NCBI RefSeq assembly: GCF_024055715.1
Contig: NZ_JAMXMV010000004.1
Coordinates: 186,001 to 250,000 of the forward strand
DNA length: 64,000 nucleotides
Direction: 5' to 3'
DNA from: Actinoallomurus soli
Lineage (GTDB): Bacteria; Actinomycetota; Actinomycetes; Streptosporangiales; Streptosporangiaceae
Part shown: positions 7,979-17,547 of the stretch, piece by piece
How positions within the stretch are numbered: position 1 is the stretch's first letter
Layout: each line of letters begins with the position of its first letter
Notes under the pieces: generated by a model
Database searches by the model: none
What the model was told of the DNA's origin: nothing
The model's input: only the letters and a program-made list of their open reading frames with translations
Position numbers and translations under genes: made by a program

Positions 7979-9448
7979 ATGACCGCCGTACCCACCCGCG
8001 ACCCCGCCACCGGCCGGCGCGGCATCGACCCCGAACTGCGCCGGCTGGCGATCGTGGTCCTGCTCGGATCGATCATGACGATCCTCGACACCACGATCGT
8101 CAACGTCGCCGTCACCACCCTCGGCAAGGACTTCGACGCCTCGCTGTCGTCGATCCAGTGGGTGATGACCGGCTACACCCTGGCCCTGTCCATGGCGATC
8201 CCGCTCACCGGCTGGTCGGTCCGCCGCTTCGGGGCGCGCACCATGTGGCTGACCTCGCTGGTGCTGTTCATCTCCGGCTCACTGCTGTGCGGGCTGGCCT
8301 GGTCGGTGCCCGCCCTGATCGCGTTCCGGATCCTGCAGGGCGTCGGCGGCGGCATGCTCATGCCGATCGGCCAGACCGTGCTGGCGCGTGCGGCGGGGCC
8401 GGACCGGATGGGTCGGGCGATGACCATCGTCTCGGTGCCGGCCATGCTCGCGCCCGTGCTCGGTCCACTGCTCGGCGGTGTGATCCTCGACAGCGTCAGC
8501 TGGCGCTGGCTGTTCTTCATCAATCTCCCGTTCTGCGCGCTGGCGCTCACCGCCGCGCTGCGCATGATGCCCCGCGACGCCGAGCGCGACCCGGGCGCGC
8601 CGCTCGACCTCCTCGGCATGCTGCTGCTCTGCCCCGGCCTGGCCGCGCTCGTGTACGGCCTGGCCCGGACCGGTGCGGGCGCGGGTCTGTCCGACCCCCG
8701 CTTCCTGACGGCTTTCGGGGCGGGTGCCGTGCTGGTCGCGGCGTTCGCGGCGCACGCGCTGCGCAAGGGCGCGGGCGCGCTGATCGACGTGCGGCTGCTG
8801 CGCGACCGCTCGTTCGCCGCCGCGACCGGCGGGCTGTTCGTCTACTGCGTTCCGGTGTTCGGCCTGACGGTGCTGCTGCCGCTGTTCTCCCAGGTCGTAC
8901 GGGGCGAGTCGCCGATGGCCGCGGGCTGGCTGATCTCGCCGCTCGGCCTCGGCGCGATGCTCACGATGACGGTGGCGGGGAGGGTCACCGACCGGTACGG
9001 GGCACGCTGGATCGCGGTCGGCGGGGTGGCGCTGGTGCTGGCCGGCACGCTGGCCCTGACCCGGATCGACCCGTCCACCGGCCGCCTCGTGCTGATGGCG
9101 GTGATGCTGGTGATCGGGTTGGGGCATGGCGCCGTGTCCCCGGTCCTGATGGCGGCCGCCTACCAGGGCATTCCGCGTGAGTCGGTGCCCGCCGCGACGA
9201 CCGGCGCCGGCGTCCTCGTCCGGGTCGGCAGCTCGTTCGGCACCGCGATCCTCACGATCGTGCTCCAGATCATGATCCGCGGCCACGTGCCGGGCGCGAC
9301 CGGCAACCTCAGGGAGGCCGCCGCCCACCGCACCGCGCGGACCCCCGTCCAGCTCACCTCGGCGTTCACCGGCACGTTCTGGTGGGCGGCCGTGCTCCTG
9401 GCCGTCACACTGGTCCCCGTGCTGCTGGTTCCGCGCAGGCGCGGGTGA
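7979..9448 (+). CDS. MFS multidrug exporter, DHA2 (14-TM) family
   Basis: A 489-residue integral membrane protein of the drug:H+ antiporter-2 type. The first helix carries the family signature LDTTIVNVAVTTLGKDF and the motif A region GWSVRRFGARTMWLTSLVLF. A proline/glycine-rich antiporter motif C appears as PAMLAPVLGPLLGGVILD. About fourteen hydrophobic segments can be followed to the C-terminal ALLAVTLVPVLLVPRRRG-like tail. It probably exports a toxic compound sensed by the divergent TetR protein. The ATG at 7979 is chosen because GGGAG lies eight bases upstream; an ATG at 7964 is also in frame. Confidence 0.9.
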   Translation: MTAVPTRDPATGRRGIDPELRRLAIVVLLGSIMTILDTTIVNVAVTTLGKDFDASLSSIQWVMTGYTLALSMAIPLTGWSVRRFGARTMWLTSLVLFISGSLLCGLAWSVPALIAFRILQGVGGGMLMPIGQTVLARAAGPDRMGRAMTIVSVPAMLAPVLGPLLGGVILDSVSWRWLFFINLPFCALALTAALRMMPRDAERDPGAPLDLLGMLLLCPGLAALVYGLARTGAGAGLSDPRFLTAFGAGAVLVAAFAAHALRKGAGALIDVRLLRDRSFAAATGGLFVYCVPVFGLTVLLPLFSQVVRGESPMAAGWLISPLGLGAMLTMTVAGRVTDRYGARWIAVGGVALVLAGTLALTRIDPSTGRLVLMAVMLVIGLGHGAVSPVLMAAAYQGIPRESVPAATTGAGVLVRVGSSFGTAILTIVLQIMIRGHVPGATGNLREAAAHRTARTPVQLTSAFTGTFWWAAVLLAVTLVPVLLVPRRRG

Positions 9449-9455
9449 TCCGGGG

Positions 9456-10334
9456 TCAGCAGGTGTGGCGTTCGAGGGAGGCGAGGGCCCGGTCGGCGAC
9501 CTGGACGACCCAGAAGCCGCCCTTCGGGAGCCGGGGATCCTCCGGGGGCGGGGCCCCGAGTTCCTCGCAGGCGCGGGCGATGAGCTCGGGCACGAGCTCG
9601 CCGTGGGTGCAGATCACGGCGGGGACGCCGTCGGCGAGGAGCTCGGCGAGCCGGTCGCCCGGGGCCTTGGCCGTGCCGACGGTGACCGCCCAGTCGGTAC
9701 GGACGTCCGCGGCGGTACGGGCGGCGTAGGGCAGGACCGTCTCCAGGCAGCGGGCCGTCGCCGAGCTGATCACCCGGGCGGGCCCGTAACAGATCAGGAC
9801 GTCGTCGAGGCGCTGCGCCTGCGCGCGTCCCTCCTGGTCGAGGGGGCGCAGCAGGTCGTCCTCCTCCCAGTCCCGCTTCTGTCCGGCCGTGGCGTGCCGG
9901 AGGACGACGTACGGCGTGGTGCGGGGCGGACCGGCGGCGAACTCCCGCAGCACGTCACGGTCGTGGTCGTAGCTGAGCCACCGGTCCGCCTCGCCGAGCG
10001 GGAGCCACTCGATCCGGTCGACCTCATCGCCGGGGACGAACCGGCCCTCGTCCCCGGTGGCCGTCCAGTAGTCGACCCGTTTGGGCCGGCCCCGCGCCTC
10101 GTACCGGATCGTGGACAGCCTGCGGCCGAGGACCGGCCAGACGCCGGTCTCCTCCCAGACCTCGCGGGCCGCGGCGCGTACGACGTGCTCGCCGCGGTCG
10201 ACCTTGCCCTTGGGGAAGGACCAGTCGTCGTACCGGGGACGGTGGATCAGGGCGACGAGCGGGCGGCCGTCCGGGCCGGGCCGCCACAGCACCGCGCCGG
10301 CGGCACGGATCGTCCCCGGGGGGTCAGGAGTCAA
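9456..10334 (-). CDS. mutT1: MutT1-like NUDIX hydrolase fused to histidine phosphatase
   Basis: A 292-residue two-domain protein. Residues 1-135 form a NUDIX fold with the Nudix box around [10 protein letters not shown] and REVWEETGV (Gly, Glu, Arg-Glu and Glu-Glu metal ligands present). Residues 140-290 form a SixA-like histidine phosphatase domain with the LRHATAG phosphohistidine motif, [10 protein letters not shown] and a late [10 protein letters not shown]. This matches mycobacterial MutT1, which hydrolyses 8-oxo-GTP/8-oxo-dGTP and diadenosine polyphosphates. Its start lies inside the last codons of ppk1 (11-base overlap), so the two are translationally coupled. The ppk-mutT1 neighbourhood is also known in mycobacteria. 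Confidence 0.9.
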   Translation of the reverse strand: MTPDPPGTIRAAGAVLWRPGPDGRPLVALIHRPRYDDWSFPKGKVDRGEHVVRAAAREVWEETGVWPVLGRRLSTIRYEARGRPKRVDYWTATGDEGRFVPGDEVDRIEWLPLGEADRWLSYDHDRDVLREFAAGPPRTTPYVVLRHATAGQKRDWEEDDLLRPLDQEGRAQAQRLDDVLICYGPARVISSATARCLETVLPYAARTAADVRTDWAVTVGTAKAPGDRLAELLADGVPAVICTHGELVPELIARACEELGAPPPEDPRLPKGGFWVVQVADRALASLERHTC

Positions 10335-12393
10335 CGGTCCTCCAGCGGCGTGCCCGCATCAGGTGGGTCTGCACGTCGATGTCTCCCTCGTGCCGCGTCC
10401 ACACGCCGTTCTCGCCGAGGACCCAGCACTTGGTGTCCGAGCCCATCGCGAGGTCGAAGCGGCCGACGAGGTCCGCGCAGTGGGCCGGGTCGGTGACGCG
10501 CACCAGCGTCTCGACCCGGCGGTCCAGGTTGCGGTGCATGAGGTCGGCGCTGCCGATCCAGACCTCGTGGTTCCCGCCGTTCTCGAAGGCGTACACCCGC
10601 GAGTGCTCCAGGAACCGGCCGAGGACGCTGCGGACCTGGATCGTCTCCGACATGCCGGGCACGCCGGGGCGCAGCGCGCAGATTCCGCGCACCCAGACGT
10701 CGATCGGCACACCCTCCCGCGAGGCCCGGTACAGCGCGTCGATGAGCACCTCGTCGACGAGGGCGTTGCACTTGAACCGGATACGGGCGGGCCGGCCCTC
10801 CTCATGGTGCTCGATCTCCCGCTCGATGCGCTCGACCAGCCCGGCGCGCAGGGAGTCGGGGGCGACGAGGAGCCGCCGGTAGTCGGTGTCCCGCGAGTAG
10901 CCGGTCAGGTGGTTGAACAGGGCGCTGACGTCCTGGCCGACCTCGGGGTCGGCGGTCAGCAGACCGTAGTCCTCATAGATCCGGGCGGTCTTGGGGTTGT
11001 AGTTGCCGGTGCCGATGTGGCAGTAGCGGCGCAGCGACCCGTCGGACTCCTGCCGGACCACCAGCGCGACCTTGCAGTGGGTCTTGAGGCCGACGAAGCC
11101 GTACACCACGTGGCAGCCGGCGCGCTCCAGCTTGCGCGCCCACGTGATGTTGGCCTGCTCGTCGAACCGTGCCTTGATCTCGACGACCACGACGACCTGC
11201 TTACCCGCCTCGGCGGCGTCGATGAGCGCGTCGATGATCGGCGAGTCGCCGCTGGTCCGGTACAGCGTCTGCTTGATCGCCAGGACCTGCGGGTCGCCGG
11301 CGGCGTCCTCGATGAGGCGCTCGACGCTCGTGGTGAACGAGTCGTACGGATGCTGGACGAGGACGTCGTGGTCGCGCAGGGTGGCGAAGATGTCGGTGTC
11401 GTGCGGCAGCGCCGCCTCGGACGGCACGAACGGCGGGTACTTCAGCTCGCTGCGGTCGAGGTCGGCGATGGCGGCCATGCCGCCGAGGTCGAGCGGGCCG
11501 GGGACGCGGTACACCGCGCGCTCGTCGACCTCCAGCTCGGTCATCAGCAGTTCGAGGACCTCGGGGGTGATCGACTCCTCGACCTCCAGCCGTACGACGG
11601 GCCCGAACCTGCGGCGCAGCAGCTCGCGTTCGAGGGCCTGCAGGAGGTTCTCGGCGATGTCCTCGTCGACCTCCAGGTCCTGGTTGCGGGTGACCCGGAA
11701 CGCGTGGTGCTCGAGGATCTCGGTCCCGGTGAACAGCTCCGGGAGGTTCTCGGCGATCACGTCCTCCAGCGGCACGAACCGCGACGGCGACGCCTCCAGG
11801 AACCTCGGCAGCACCGGCGGCACCTTGACGCGGGCGAACATGGTCGTGCCGATGTCCGGGTCGCGGACCAGCACCGCCAGGTTGAGGGACTGCCCGGAGA
11901 TGTACGGGAAGGGGTGTGCCGGGTCGACGACCAGCGGCGTCAGCACCGGGTAGATCCGCCGCCGGAACAGGCGGTTCAGGCTCTCCTTCTCGGTGTCGGC
12001 GAGCTCGTCCCAGCGCAGGACCTCGATCCCCTCCTTGGCGAGGGCCGGGAGGATCTCCTCGTGGAAGAGCGCGGCGTGCTCCAGCATCAGGTCGCGGGCG
12101 ACCTCGGAGGTGTGCGCGAGGACCTCGCGGGGCTGGCGGCCGCTGGCGCTCTGGACGGCGATGCCGGTGGCCATGCGCCGGGTCAGCCCGGCGACCCGGA
12201 CCATGAAGAACTCGTCCAGGTTGGTCGCGAAGATCGACAGGAACCGTACGCGTTCGAGCAGGGGCAGTGACGGATCGGCGGCCAGGTCCAGGACGCGCTG
12301 GTTGAACCGGAGCCAGCTCTCCTCCCGATCAAGGAACCGATCCTCTGGCAGCCCGTCCACGGATCGGGCGAAATGCCCTGCTTCAACGCTCAT
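10324..12393 (-). CDS. ppk1: Polyphosphate kinase 1
   Basis: 689 residues from the chosen start [14 protein letters not shown]. It polymerises the ATP gamma-phosphate into inorganic polyphosphate, reversibly, in the cytoplasm. The N domain has [16 protein letters not shown] and [16 protein letters not shown]. The catalytic C domains show [19 protein letters not shown], the phosphorylated His in [14 protein letters not shown], and the second phospholipase-D-like region with FKCNALVDE and [12 protein letters not shown]. The frame is open 33 codons further upstream to a GTG at 12492, and an ATG at 12411 also exists; none has a clear Shine-Dalgarno. 12393 was chosen because it gives a normal length and a plausible N-terminus. 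It forms a two-gene unit with the overlapping mutT1-like gene, linking polyphosphate and nucleotide-pool sanitation. Confidence 0.95.
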   Translation of the reverse strand: MSVEAGHFARSVDGLPEDRFLDREESWLRFNQRVLDLAADPSLPLLERVRFLSIFATNLDEFFMVRVAGLTRRMATGIAVQSASGRQPREVLAHTSEVARDLMLEHAALFHEEILPALAKEGIEVLRWDELADTEKESLNRLFRRRIYPVLTPLVVDPAHPFPYISGQSLNLAVLVRDPDIGTTMFARVKVPPVLPRFLEASPSRFVPLEDVIAENLPELFTGTEILEHHAFRVTRNQDLEVDEDIAENLLQALERELLRRRFGPVVRLEVEESITPEVLELLMTELEVDERAVYRVPGPLDLGGMAAIADLDRSELKYPPFVPSEAALPHDTDIFATLRDHDVLVQHPYDSFTTSVERLIEDAAGDPQVLAIKQTLYRTSGDSPIIDALIDAAEAGKQVVVVVEIKARFDEQANITWARKLERAGCHVVYGFVGLKTHCKVALVVRQESDGSLRRYCHIGTGNYNPKTARIYEDYGLLTADPEVGQDVSALFNHLTGYSRDTDYRRLLVAPDSLRAGLVERIEREIEHHEEGRPARIRFKCNALVDEVLIDALYRASREGVPIDVWVRGICALRPGVPGMSETIQVRSVLGRFLEHSRVYAFENGGNHEVWIGSADLMHRNLDRRVETLVRVTDPAHCADLVGRFDLAMGSDTKCWVLGENGVWTRHEGDIDVQTHLMRARRWRTVDS

Positions 12394-12537
12394 GAGGTAT
12401 ATGGTCCCCATTTTTGGTGAACGGAAAGCGAACGAGATGTTTCCGGCCCGATTCCCCTCCGCCAAGCCGCCGACCAGCATGGACCGGCCCACAGCGGCTT
12501 GATCGTTCTACCGGGTCTCCGCCGCGAACGGCAAAGC

Positions 12538-12572
12538 GGCGGCCCGCTCGTCAGGAGGTGGAACGGGCCGCC
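12538..12572 (-). terminator. Hairpin downstream of the SDR gene
   Basis: A perfect 9-bp stem, GGCGGCCCG against CGGGCCGCC, with a 17-base loop. It begins 14 bases after the stop of the SDR gene and separates it from ppk1 on the same strand. No T-run follows. Confidence 0.5.
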
Positions 12573-12586
12573 GGATGCTCGTAATC

Positions 12587-13330
12587 TCAGACCGCGACGC
12601 GGCCACCGTCGACGGGGAGAACAGCGCCGTGGACGAAGCTCGACCGGTCGCCGGCCAGGAAGACGATCGCCTCGGCGATCTCCTGGGCCGTGGCCGGACG
12701 GCCGGCCGGAGCGGCGGCTGCCAGGCGGTCGAGGCCCTCGCCCATACCGGCGGTGCCCTCGGTGCGGGTGGGACCGGGGCTCACCGCGTTGACGCGGACG
12801 CCCGCCGGGCCGTACTCCGCGGCCCAGGACTTGGTGAGCAGTCGCAGCGCGGCCTTGCTCGCTCCGTACAGGCCCATCCCCGCCGCACCGAACTCGGCGA
12901 CCATCGTGGTGACGTTCACGATCGCGCCGTCGCCGCGCTTCGCCATGTCCGGAGCCAGCTCGGCGACGAGGAAGTACGGCGCCTTGACGTTCAGCGCGAA
13001 CACGGCGTCGAAGTCCCCCTCCGTCGACTCATGGGTCGGACCGAAGGGGAAGACGCCGGCGTTGTTGACGAGGATGTCGACGCGGCCGACCAGGTCCCTG
13101 GCCCGCGCCGCCAGCGACCGGGCGGATGCCTCGTCGCGCAGGTCCGAGGCCACGAAGTGGGCCTCCCCACCGGACGCGCGGATCTCCCGTACCACCTCTT
13201 CTCCACGGGCCGCGTCACGCCCGGCGATCACTACGCGCGTGCCCCGCTCGGCGAGCGCGATCGCGGCCGCCCGGCCGATGCCGCTGTTCCCACCGGTCAC
13301 CAGCGCCGACTTTCCCTGCAGTTCCGACAT
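12587..13330 (-). CDS. Short-chain dehydrogenase/reductase (classical SDR)
   Basis: 247 residues starting MSELQGKSALVTGGNSGIGR. The classical SDR signatures are all present: TGGNSGIG for the dinucleotide, DIL-VNNAGVF for the NNAG motif, the catalytic Ser region NVTTM, and YGASKAA for Tyr-Lys. The C-terminal SPGPTRTEG and LAGDRSSFVHGAVLPVDGG are also typical. Arg residues after the first strand (AGRDAARG) suggest NADPH preference. The substrate is unknown; sequence style is that of FabG-like oxidoreductases. The LysR gene lies upstream on the same strand, 125 bases away, and may control it. A hairpin terminator follows. Confidence 0.9.
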   Translation of the reverse strand: MSELQGKSALVTGGNSGIGRAAAIALAERGTRVVIAGRDAARGEEVVREIRASGGEAHFVASDLRDEASARSLAARARDLVGRVDILVNNAGVFPFGPTHESTEGDFDAVFALNVKAPYFLVAELAPDMAKRGDGAIVNVTTMVAEFGAAGMGLYGASKAALRLLTKSWAAEYGPAGVRVNAVSPGPTRTEGTAGMGEGLDRLAAAAPAGRPATAQEIAEAIVFLAGDRSSFVHGAVLPVDGGRVAV

Positions 13331-13455
13331 GGTCTCCACCCACTCCTGCTGCTTCCGCGAGGCCGGGTCGATCCCGGCACGTGGGTGTAAGGAACGGCGG
13401 CACCGAAGGTTTCCCACCGCGCCAGTCGAGCGCCTTATGGCCGCCATCAGCCCAC

Positions 13456-14355
13456 CTACTGGAGCCCGCGGTACTCCAGACCGGCGAGCAGCCGGGCCAG
13501 GTCACGCCGGTGGGAGGTGGCGGGCCACACCGCCCAGGTACGCCGCACGATCGGATGCCCGGCGAGCGGCGACCAGGTGACCGCGTCGGGCAGCGGCCGG
13601 TCCCATCCGGGCGGCGCGAGCGCGAAGGCACCGCCCGCCGTCACCGCGGCCAGCTTCACCTCGGCGATCAGCTCCTGCCCCTCCGGCGGCGGGATTCCCA
13701 GATCCAGGCCATGGCTGCGCAGGATCGCGGTGAGCTCGTCGTACCAAGCGGGGCTCCCGGAGCGGGGGAATCCGACCCAGTCCAGCCCCGCGAGCTCCTC
13801 CAACCGGATCCCGTCGGGTCCGGCGATTCTCGCGGCCGCTTCGGCGGCCAGGACGACGCCCAGCCGCTCCTCGACGACCAGCATGGCGTCCAGATCTTGG
13901 CCGATCGGGTGTTCCCGTACCAGTCCGACGTCTATTTCACCCGCCCGCAGGGCCGCGAACTGGTCCGTGGTGGACATGTGGCGGGCCTGCACCCTTGTCC
14001 CCGGATAGGCGGCGGTAAGGCCGGCGAGCGGCCCGGAGAGCAGGTCTGAGGGAAGTTCGAGCGGGATCCCGATCCGCACGAGGCCTCCCCCGTCGGCGGC
14101 GTGCCTGGCGACCGCGGCCATCGCCTGATCATGACGCGCCAGCACCGCGCGCGCCTCGGCCAGCAGCGTCATACCCGCCTCGGTGGCCCGCACGCCGGTG
14201 TTCCCGCGCTCCAGCAGCCGCAGGCCGAGCCGCCGTTCCAGGGTGTTCATCGTCTGCGACAGCGCGGGCTGGCTCACATGCAGCCGCCGCGCGGCGGCCG
14301 ACAGACCGCCCTCCTCCACGACCACGACGAACGCCCGCATCTCCCGCAGATCCAC
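13456..14355 (-). CDS. LysR-family transcriptional regulator
   Basis: 299 residues. The N-terminal winged helix-turn-helix is unmistakable ([60 protein letters not shown]). The effector domain follows from about residue 90 ([19 protein letters not shown]). LysR proteins act as tetramers, usually activating a neighbouring catabolic or redox gene in response to a small ligand. The only plausible neighbour target is the SDR downstream on the same strand. The genes are co-directional rather than divergent, which is less usual. No operator was identified. Confidence 0.9.
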   Translation of the reverse strand: MDLREMRAFVVVVEEGGLSAAARRLHVSQPALSQTMNTLERRLGLRLLERGNTGVRATEAGMTLLAEARAVLARHDQAMAAVARHAADGGGLVRIGIPLELPSDLLSGPLAGLTAAYPGTRVQARHMSTTDQFAALRAGEIDVGLVREHPIGQDLDAMLVVEERLGVVLAAEAAARIAGPDGIRLEELAGLDWVGFPRSGSPAWYDELTAILRSHGLDLGIPPPEGQELIAEVKLAAVTAGGAFALAPPGWDRPLPDAVTWSPLAGHPIVRRTWAVWPATSHRRDLARLLAGLEYRGLQ

Positions 14356-14407
14356 CCGCCCATCACATCACGCACCGGGTAGGGCCCGGCCAGGCCGGGG
14401 AGGCGCG

Positions 14408-15112
14408 TCAGGCCTCCCCGGCAGGTGCTCCGCCGATACGGCCGGTCAGTCCGGTGGCGGTCAGAGTGAGGTGGTGGGCCAGCACCTCGGCCGCGGTGTC
14501 GGCGTCACGGGCCAGCGCCGCCTCCTCGAGCCGGCGGTGCTCGGCGATCGTGTCCCGGCCGGGGTTGCGCTGCGCCGACCAGCGGCGGGCCAACTCGCTC
14601 GCGGTCCACAGCCGGTCGAAGGTCTCCAGCAGGACGGGGTTGCCGCACCCCTCCAGCAGGGTGCGATGGAAGAGCCGGTGGGCCTCGGACCAGGCGCTGC
14701 TGTAGTGCTCGCCCTCCTCGGGCACGTACGCCGGAGTACGGGCCAGCCGGTGGTGGGCGGCGCGGACGCGGGCCTCCCAGTCGACGTCACCGCGCTCGAT
14801 GGACAGGCGCAGCACGACCGGTTCGATGGACCGGCGGGCCTCCGCGATCTCCTGCCACCGGCGGTCGGAGAACGCCGGAACGGCGAAGCCGCGGTTGGGC
14901 AGCCGGTCGGCGAGCCCCTCGCCGACCACCCGCACGAGCGCCTCGCGCACGATGGCCAGGCTCACTCCCTGCTCCTTCGCGAGGTCCTGCGGCTTGAGGG
15001 CGTCGCCGGGGGCGTAGTCCCCCCGCATGATCGCGTTCCGCAGGTGCTCGTAGACCTGCTCGGAGAGCATCTGCTTCCCCGGCGAGGGCGGGGTCTGGGT
15101 CATCCGGCTCAT
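14408..15112 (-). CDS. GntR-family regulator, FadR/FCD subfamily
   Basis: 234 residues. The N-terminal winged helix is [60 protein letters not shown]. The all-helical FCD ligand domain follows ([60 protein letters not shown]) with the Asp/His ligands typical of metal-containing FCD domains. It diverges from the PEBP gene with an AT-rich palindrome in between and probably controls it and itself. The start may be the ATG at 15112 or at 15103; neither has a good ribosome site. Confidence 0.9.
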   Translation of the reverse strand: MSRMTQTPPSPGKQMLSEQVYEHLRNAIMRGDYAPGDALKPQDLAKEQGVSLAIVREALVRVVGEGLADRLPNRGFAVPAFSDRRWQEIAEARRSIEPVVLRLSIERGDVDWEARVRAAHHRLARTPAYVPEEGEHYSSAWSEAHRLFHRTLLEGCGNPVLLETFDRLWTASELARRWSAQRNPGRDTIAEHRRLEEAALARDADTAAEVLAHHLTLTATGLTGRIGGAPAGEA

Positions 15113-15132
15113 GGAAGGAGGATAGACGATCG

Positions 15133-15167
15133 GATAGATAATCGATTATTAGTGCTATCGTCGATTA
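15133..15167. promoter_or_regulatory. AT-rich palindrome in GntR/PEBP divergent promoter
   Basis: The perfect 12-bp palindrome ATAATCGATTAT sits at 15138-15149, and the heptamer TCGATTA recurs at 15161-15167, 19 bases later. The 35-base patch is strikingly AT-rich against its surroundings. It lies about 20 bases upstream of the GntR start and 56 upstream of the PEBP start, a sensible place for the GntR operator. Confidence 0.5.
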
Positions 15168-15205
15168 CATCGCACGTCCCACCACGGCCGGAAAGGCAGA
15201 ACGCC

Positions 15206-15739
15206 ATGAGCGCCAACGACCCCTTCGCCCGCCTCCCCGAGGCGGCCTCCTTCACCGTCACCAGCATCAACGTCGCCGACGGCACCGCCTGGGCGCCCGA
15301 GCAGCTCTCCTCCGGCATCCCTGGCGGGAAGGACGTCTCCCCGCAACTGTCCTGGAGCGGCGCCCCCGAAGGCACCAAGAGCTACGCCGTCACCGTCTAC
15401 GACCCCGACGCCCCCACCGGGTCCGGGTTCTGGCACTGGGCGGTCGCCGACATCCCCGCCACCGTCACCGACCTGCCCGAGGGCGCCGGCGACGACACCG
15501 GCTCAGGCCTGCCCGAGGGCGCCTTCCAGTTGCCCAACGACGCCCGCGTGGCCCGCTACCTCGGCGCCGCCCCACCGGCCGGGCACGGCCCGCACCGCTA
15601 CTTCGTCGTGGTGCACGCCCTCGACGTCGAGTCCATCGGCGTCCCGGCCGACGCCACGCCCGCCTACCTCGGCTTCGTCATGACCGGCCACATCCTCGGC
15701 CGCGCGGTCCTGACCGCCACCGGCGAGACTTCCGCATAA
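15206..15739 (+). CDS. PEBP/YbhB family protein
   Basis: 177 residues starting [20 protein letters not shown]. The phosphatidylethanolamine-binding-protein fold is shown by [40 protein letters not shown] (the conserved DPDAP and WHW ligand-pocket motifs), a later [14 protein letters not shown], and the closing [15 protein letters not shown]. Bacterial YbhB/YbcL proteins bind small anionic ligands, but their physiological role is unclear. There is no signal peptide, so it is cytoplasmic. GGAAAGG at 15190-15196 supports the ATG at 15206. It is probably controlled by the divergent GntR protein. Confidence 0.9.
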   Translation: MSANDPFARLPEAASFTVTSINVADGTAWAPEQLSSGIPGGKDVSPQLSWSGAPEGTKSYAVTVYDPDAPTGSGFWHWAVADIPATVTDLPEGAGDDTGSGLPEGAFQLPNDARVARYLGAAPPAGHGPHRYFVVVHALDVESIGVPADATPAYLGFVMTGHILGRAVLTATGETSA

Positions 15740-15752
15740 CAGATGACAACGA

Positions 15753-15790
15753 AGATGGCCCTCGACCACGGTCGTGATCGAGGGCCATCT
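15753..15790. terminator. Bidirectional terminator hairpin
   Basis: A perfect 13-bp stem, AGATGGCCCTCGA against TCGAGGGCCATCT, with a 12-base loop. It lies between the convergent PEBP gene and the secreted-protein gene and is placed to stop transcription in both directions. Confidence 0.75.
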
Positions 15791-15849
15791 CATGACACCC
15801 CAACGTCGTTCGACACGGCACCAGCGGTATCGATGCCGTCAGACCGCTG

Positions 15850-16320
15850 TCAGAAGACGAACGGCCCCGGGGCCTGCGGCGAGGTGGCCGTGCAGTTGAT
15901 CGCGAGTGTCCCGACCGTGCTCGTGAGGGACTTGGCCTGCAGCACGTCACCCGGGGCGACGGTGCCCGTCAACGGGCCGGAGTTGAAAGGCTGCCAGGGC
16001 AGCGTCCATGCCGGGTTGGACGTTCCCTTGAAGGTGACGGTGCCGCCGTGCGCATTGGACATCGTCAGCGTCGTGTTCATCGAATTCGCCGGAATGGAGT
16101 GGGACGTCCACACCACGGATGTGGTGAAGGTGATGGTCGCCGTCGTGCCGTTCTGCTGGACGTCGAGCCTGGCCTGGCCTGAGGGCCAGCCGCCCTCGCA
16201 GTTGATCTGGACGGTGGCGGTGGCGGGGCTGACGGCCAAGGCCGGCGGGGCCGTGACCAGCGCGCCCATCGCCAGGGCCGCCGTGCCTGCCGTGCCGGTT
16301 ACGAGGGTCCTGAGTTTCAT
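15850..16320 (-). CDS. Small secreted protein, 156 aa
   Basis: The first 29 residues form a clear Sec signal peptide: basic MKLRT, a hydrophobic Ala/Leu core, and the cleavage motif PPALA before VSPAT. The mature part (about 127 residues) is Thr/Ser/Asn-rich and predicted mainly beta. It has only two Cys, in VQINCEGG near its start and LAINCTA near its end, which could form one disulfide tying the two ends of a beta sandwich. I do not recognise the family; a role in the cell envelope or medium is inferred from secretion only. The upstream region carries inverted repeats suggesting control. Confidence 0.75.
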   Translation of the reverse strand: MKLRTLVTGTAGTAALAMGALVTAPPALAVSPATATVQINCEGGWPSGQARLDVQQNGTTATITFTTSVVWTSHSIPANSMNTTLTMSNAHGGTVTFKGTSNPAWTLPWQPFNSGPLTGTVAPGDVLQAKSLTSTVGTLAINCTATSPQAPGPFVF

Positions 16321-16395
16321 GCCAGCTGCCTTCCTGTGGTGGCTTCCGGCGCCGGGCCGTGCACGGTCCGCACGGACCCGTCACCCGGGAGAGGC

Positions 16396-16432
16396 TGGTC
16401 GCCCGACCAACGGCCAATAGTTGACCGTTCAA
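16396..16432. promoter_or_regulatory. Inverted repeats upstream of secreted-protein gene
   Basis: TGGTCG-CC-CGACCA at 16396-16409 is a 14-bp dyad, and TTGA-CCGT-TCAA at 16421-16432 is a second one. Both lie 75-110 bases upstream of the secreted-protein ATG at 16320. They may bind a regulator. No regulator gene adjoins, so the factor is unknown. Confidence 0.35.
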
Positions 16433-16486
16433 ACATATGAAGGAGCAAAGGCCGCGTCTAGGACGGCGGCGAATGAGGGGCTTATT

Positions 16487-16546
16487 TAGGCAATCGATCG
16501 ACGTCGTCGGCAATTGCCTAGTCGACTTCGTGACACCCGGCCGGGT
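16487..16546 (-). terminator. Stem-loop and palindrome after the cyclase gene
   Basis: ACCCGGCCGGGT at 16535-16546 is a perfect 12-bp palindrome. It is followed, in the direction of transcription, by an 8-bp stem (TAGGCAAT at 16487-16494 with ATTGCCTA at 16513-16520). They lie just beyond the cyclase stop and probably end the minus-strand gene row. Confidence 0.4.
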
Positions 16547-16555
16547 TCTAATGCG

Positions 16556-17536
16556 CTAGCGGGCGCGGCGGACGACGTACGGCTGGACGATGCCTAGGCC
16601 ACGGGCCGGGCGGCGGCCGATGCGGATCAGGTCGTACGCGCCGGCGCCGCGCAGGCCGTCGGCCAGGGCCGCGTCGGCGAGGACGGTGCCGGGCCGGGCG
16701 ATCGAGGTCAGCCGGCTCGCGAGGTTCACGGTCGTGCCGAACACGTCGCCCATCAGCGAGAGCACGAGACCGTACGCCATGCCGACCCGCACGTCCGTGT
16801 CGCCTCCGGCGCGGACCGCCTCGGCGATGCACAGCCCGATCTCCGCGCCGAGCGTGGGGGTCTCGGCGGTGTAGAGGACCTCGTCTCCCAGGGTCTTGAC
16901 GATCCGCCCGCCGTGCTCGGCCACGACGTCGGAGGCGGTCTCCTCGAACCGCTCGACCAGGTCGGCCAGCTCCAGCTCGCCGAGGTTCCGGCTGGTCGCC
17001 GTGAACCCGACGATGTCGGCGAACCCCACCGCGACCCGCAGCCGCCCCGGAACGGCGTCCTCCGCCGCCGACGCGGTCAGCGCGCGGGTGCCGGCGGCGG
17101 CGAGCTGCCGCCGCCACGCGTGGACGAGGAGCGGCTCCAGCGCCGCGATGTGCCCCTCGGCGTGCTCCATGATCATGCGGACGACGTCCGGCGAGGGCGG
17201 CTGCAGCGGATCGGCCAGCGCGCCGACGATGATGTCGATCTGCCACTCGGCGAGCCGCGCCATCGTCTGGCCGACGGCGCGGACCATCCGCAGGACCATC
17301 TCCTCGTCCAGCAGGCCCTCGCCGAGGAGGTCCTTGATCCGGACGAGCGCGTCGAGGTCGCCCTCGGTGAAGGCGACCGTCTCGTCGGCGAGGTGGGGGA
17401 AGCCGAAGGCCCGCCACAGCCGCTGGGTGAACTCCGGCGACACCCCGGACCGCTCGATCGCGTCGATCCGCGTGAACCTCAGCTCACCGCCGAGGAGGAG
17501 CTCCTCGATCTCCTTCGGCTCCGGCACGTCGCTCAT
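16556..17536 (-). CDS. Class III adenylate/guanylate cyclase
   Basis: 326 residues, soluble. Residues 1-150 form an all-helical regulatory domain like that of mycobacterial Rv1264/Rv2212-type cyclases (EIEELLLGGELRFTRIDAIE, RLWRAFGFPHLADETVAFTE). Residues 160-320 are the class III catalytic domain: metal Asp in VGFADIVGFT, substrate-region Lys and second metal Asp in VKTLGDEVLY, and the transition-state Asn/Arg in VNLASRLTSIARPG. It converts ATP (or GTP) to the cyclic nucleotide, probably as a dimer. Mycobacterial relatives respond to pH or fatty acids through the N domain. It follows the PH-domain gene by 11 bases and is probably the last gene of the row that begins with the FtsK module, which would place a second-messenger output next to it. 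Confidence 0.9.
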   Translation of the reverse strand: MSDVPEPKEIEELLLGGELRFTRIDAIERSGVSPEFTQRLWRAFGFPHLADETVAFTEGDLDALVRIKDLLGEGLLDEEMVLRMVRAVGQTMARLAEWQIDIIVGALADPLQPPSPDVVRMIMEHAEGHIAALEPLLVHAWRRQLAAAGTRALTASAAEDAVPGRLRVAVGFADIVGFTATSRNLGELELADLVERFEETASDVVAEHGGRIVKTLGDEVLYTAETPTLGAEIGLCIAEAVRAGGDTDVRVGMAYGLVLSLMGDVFGTTVNLASRLTSIARPGTVLADAALADGLRGAGAYDLIRIGRRPARGLGIVQPYVVRRAR

Positions 17537-17547
17537 GTACGGCCCGT

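Noticed and set aside
10081-12270. A 729-codon open frame on the plus strand opposite ppk1
   Set aside because: It is rich in Asp, Glu, Arg, Gly and Val with no fold or motif, and it mirrors the ppk1 frame. GC-rich DNA leaves long antisense frames; ppk1 motifs on the minus strand are decisive.
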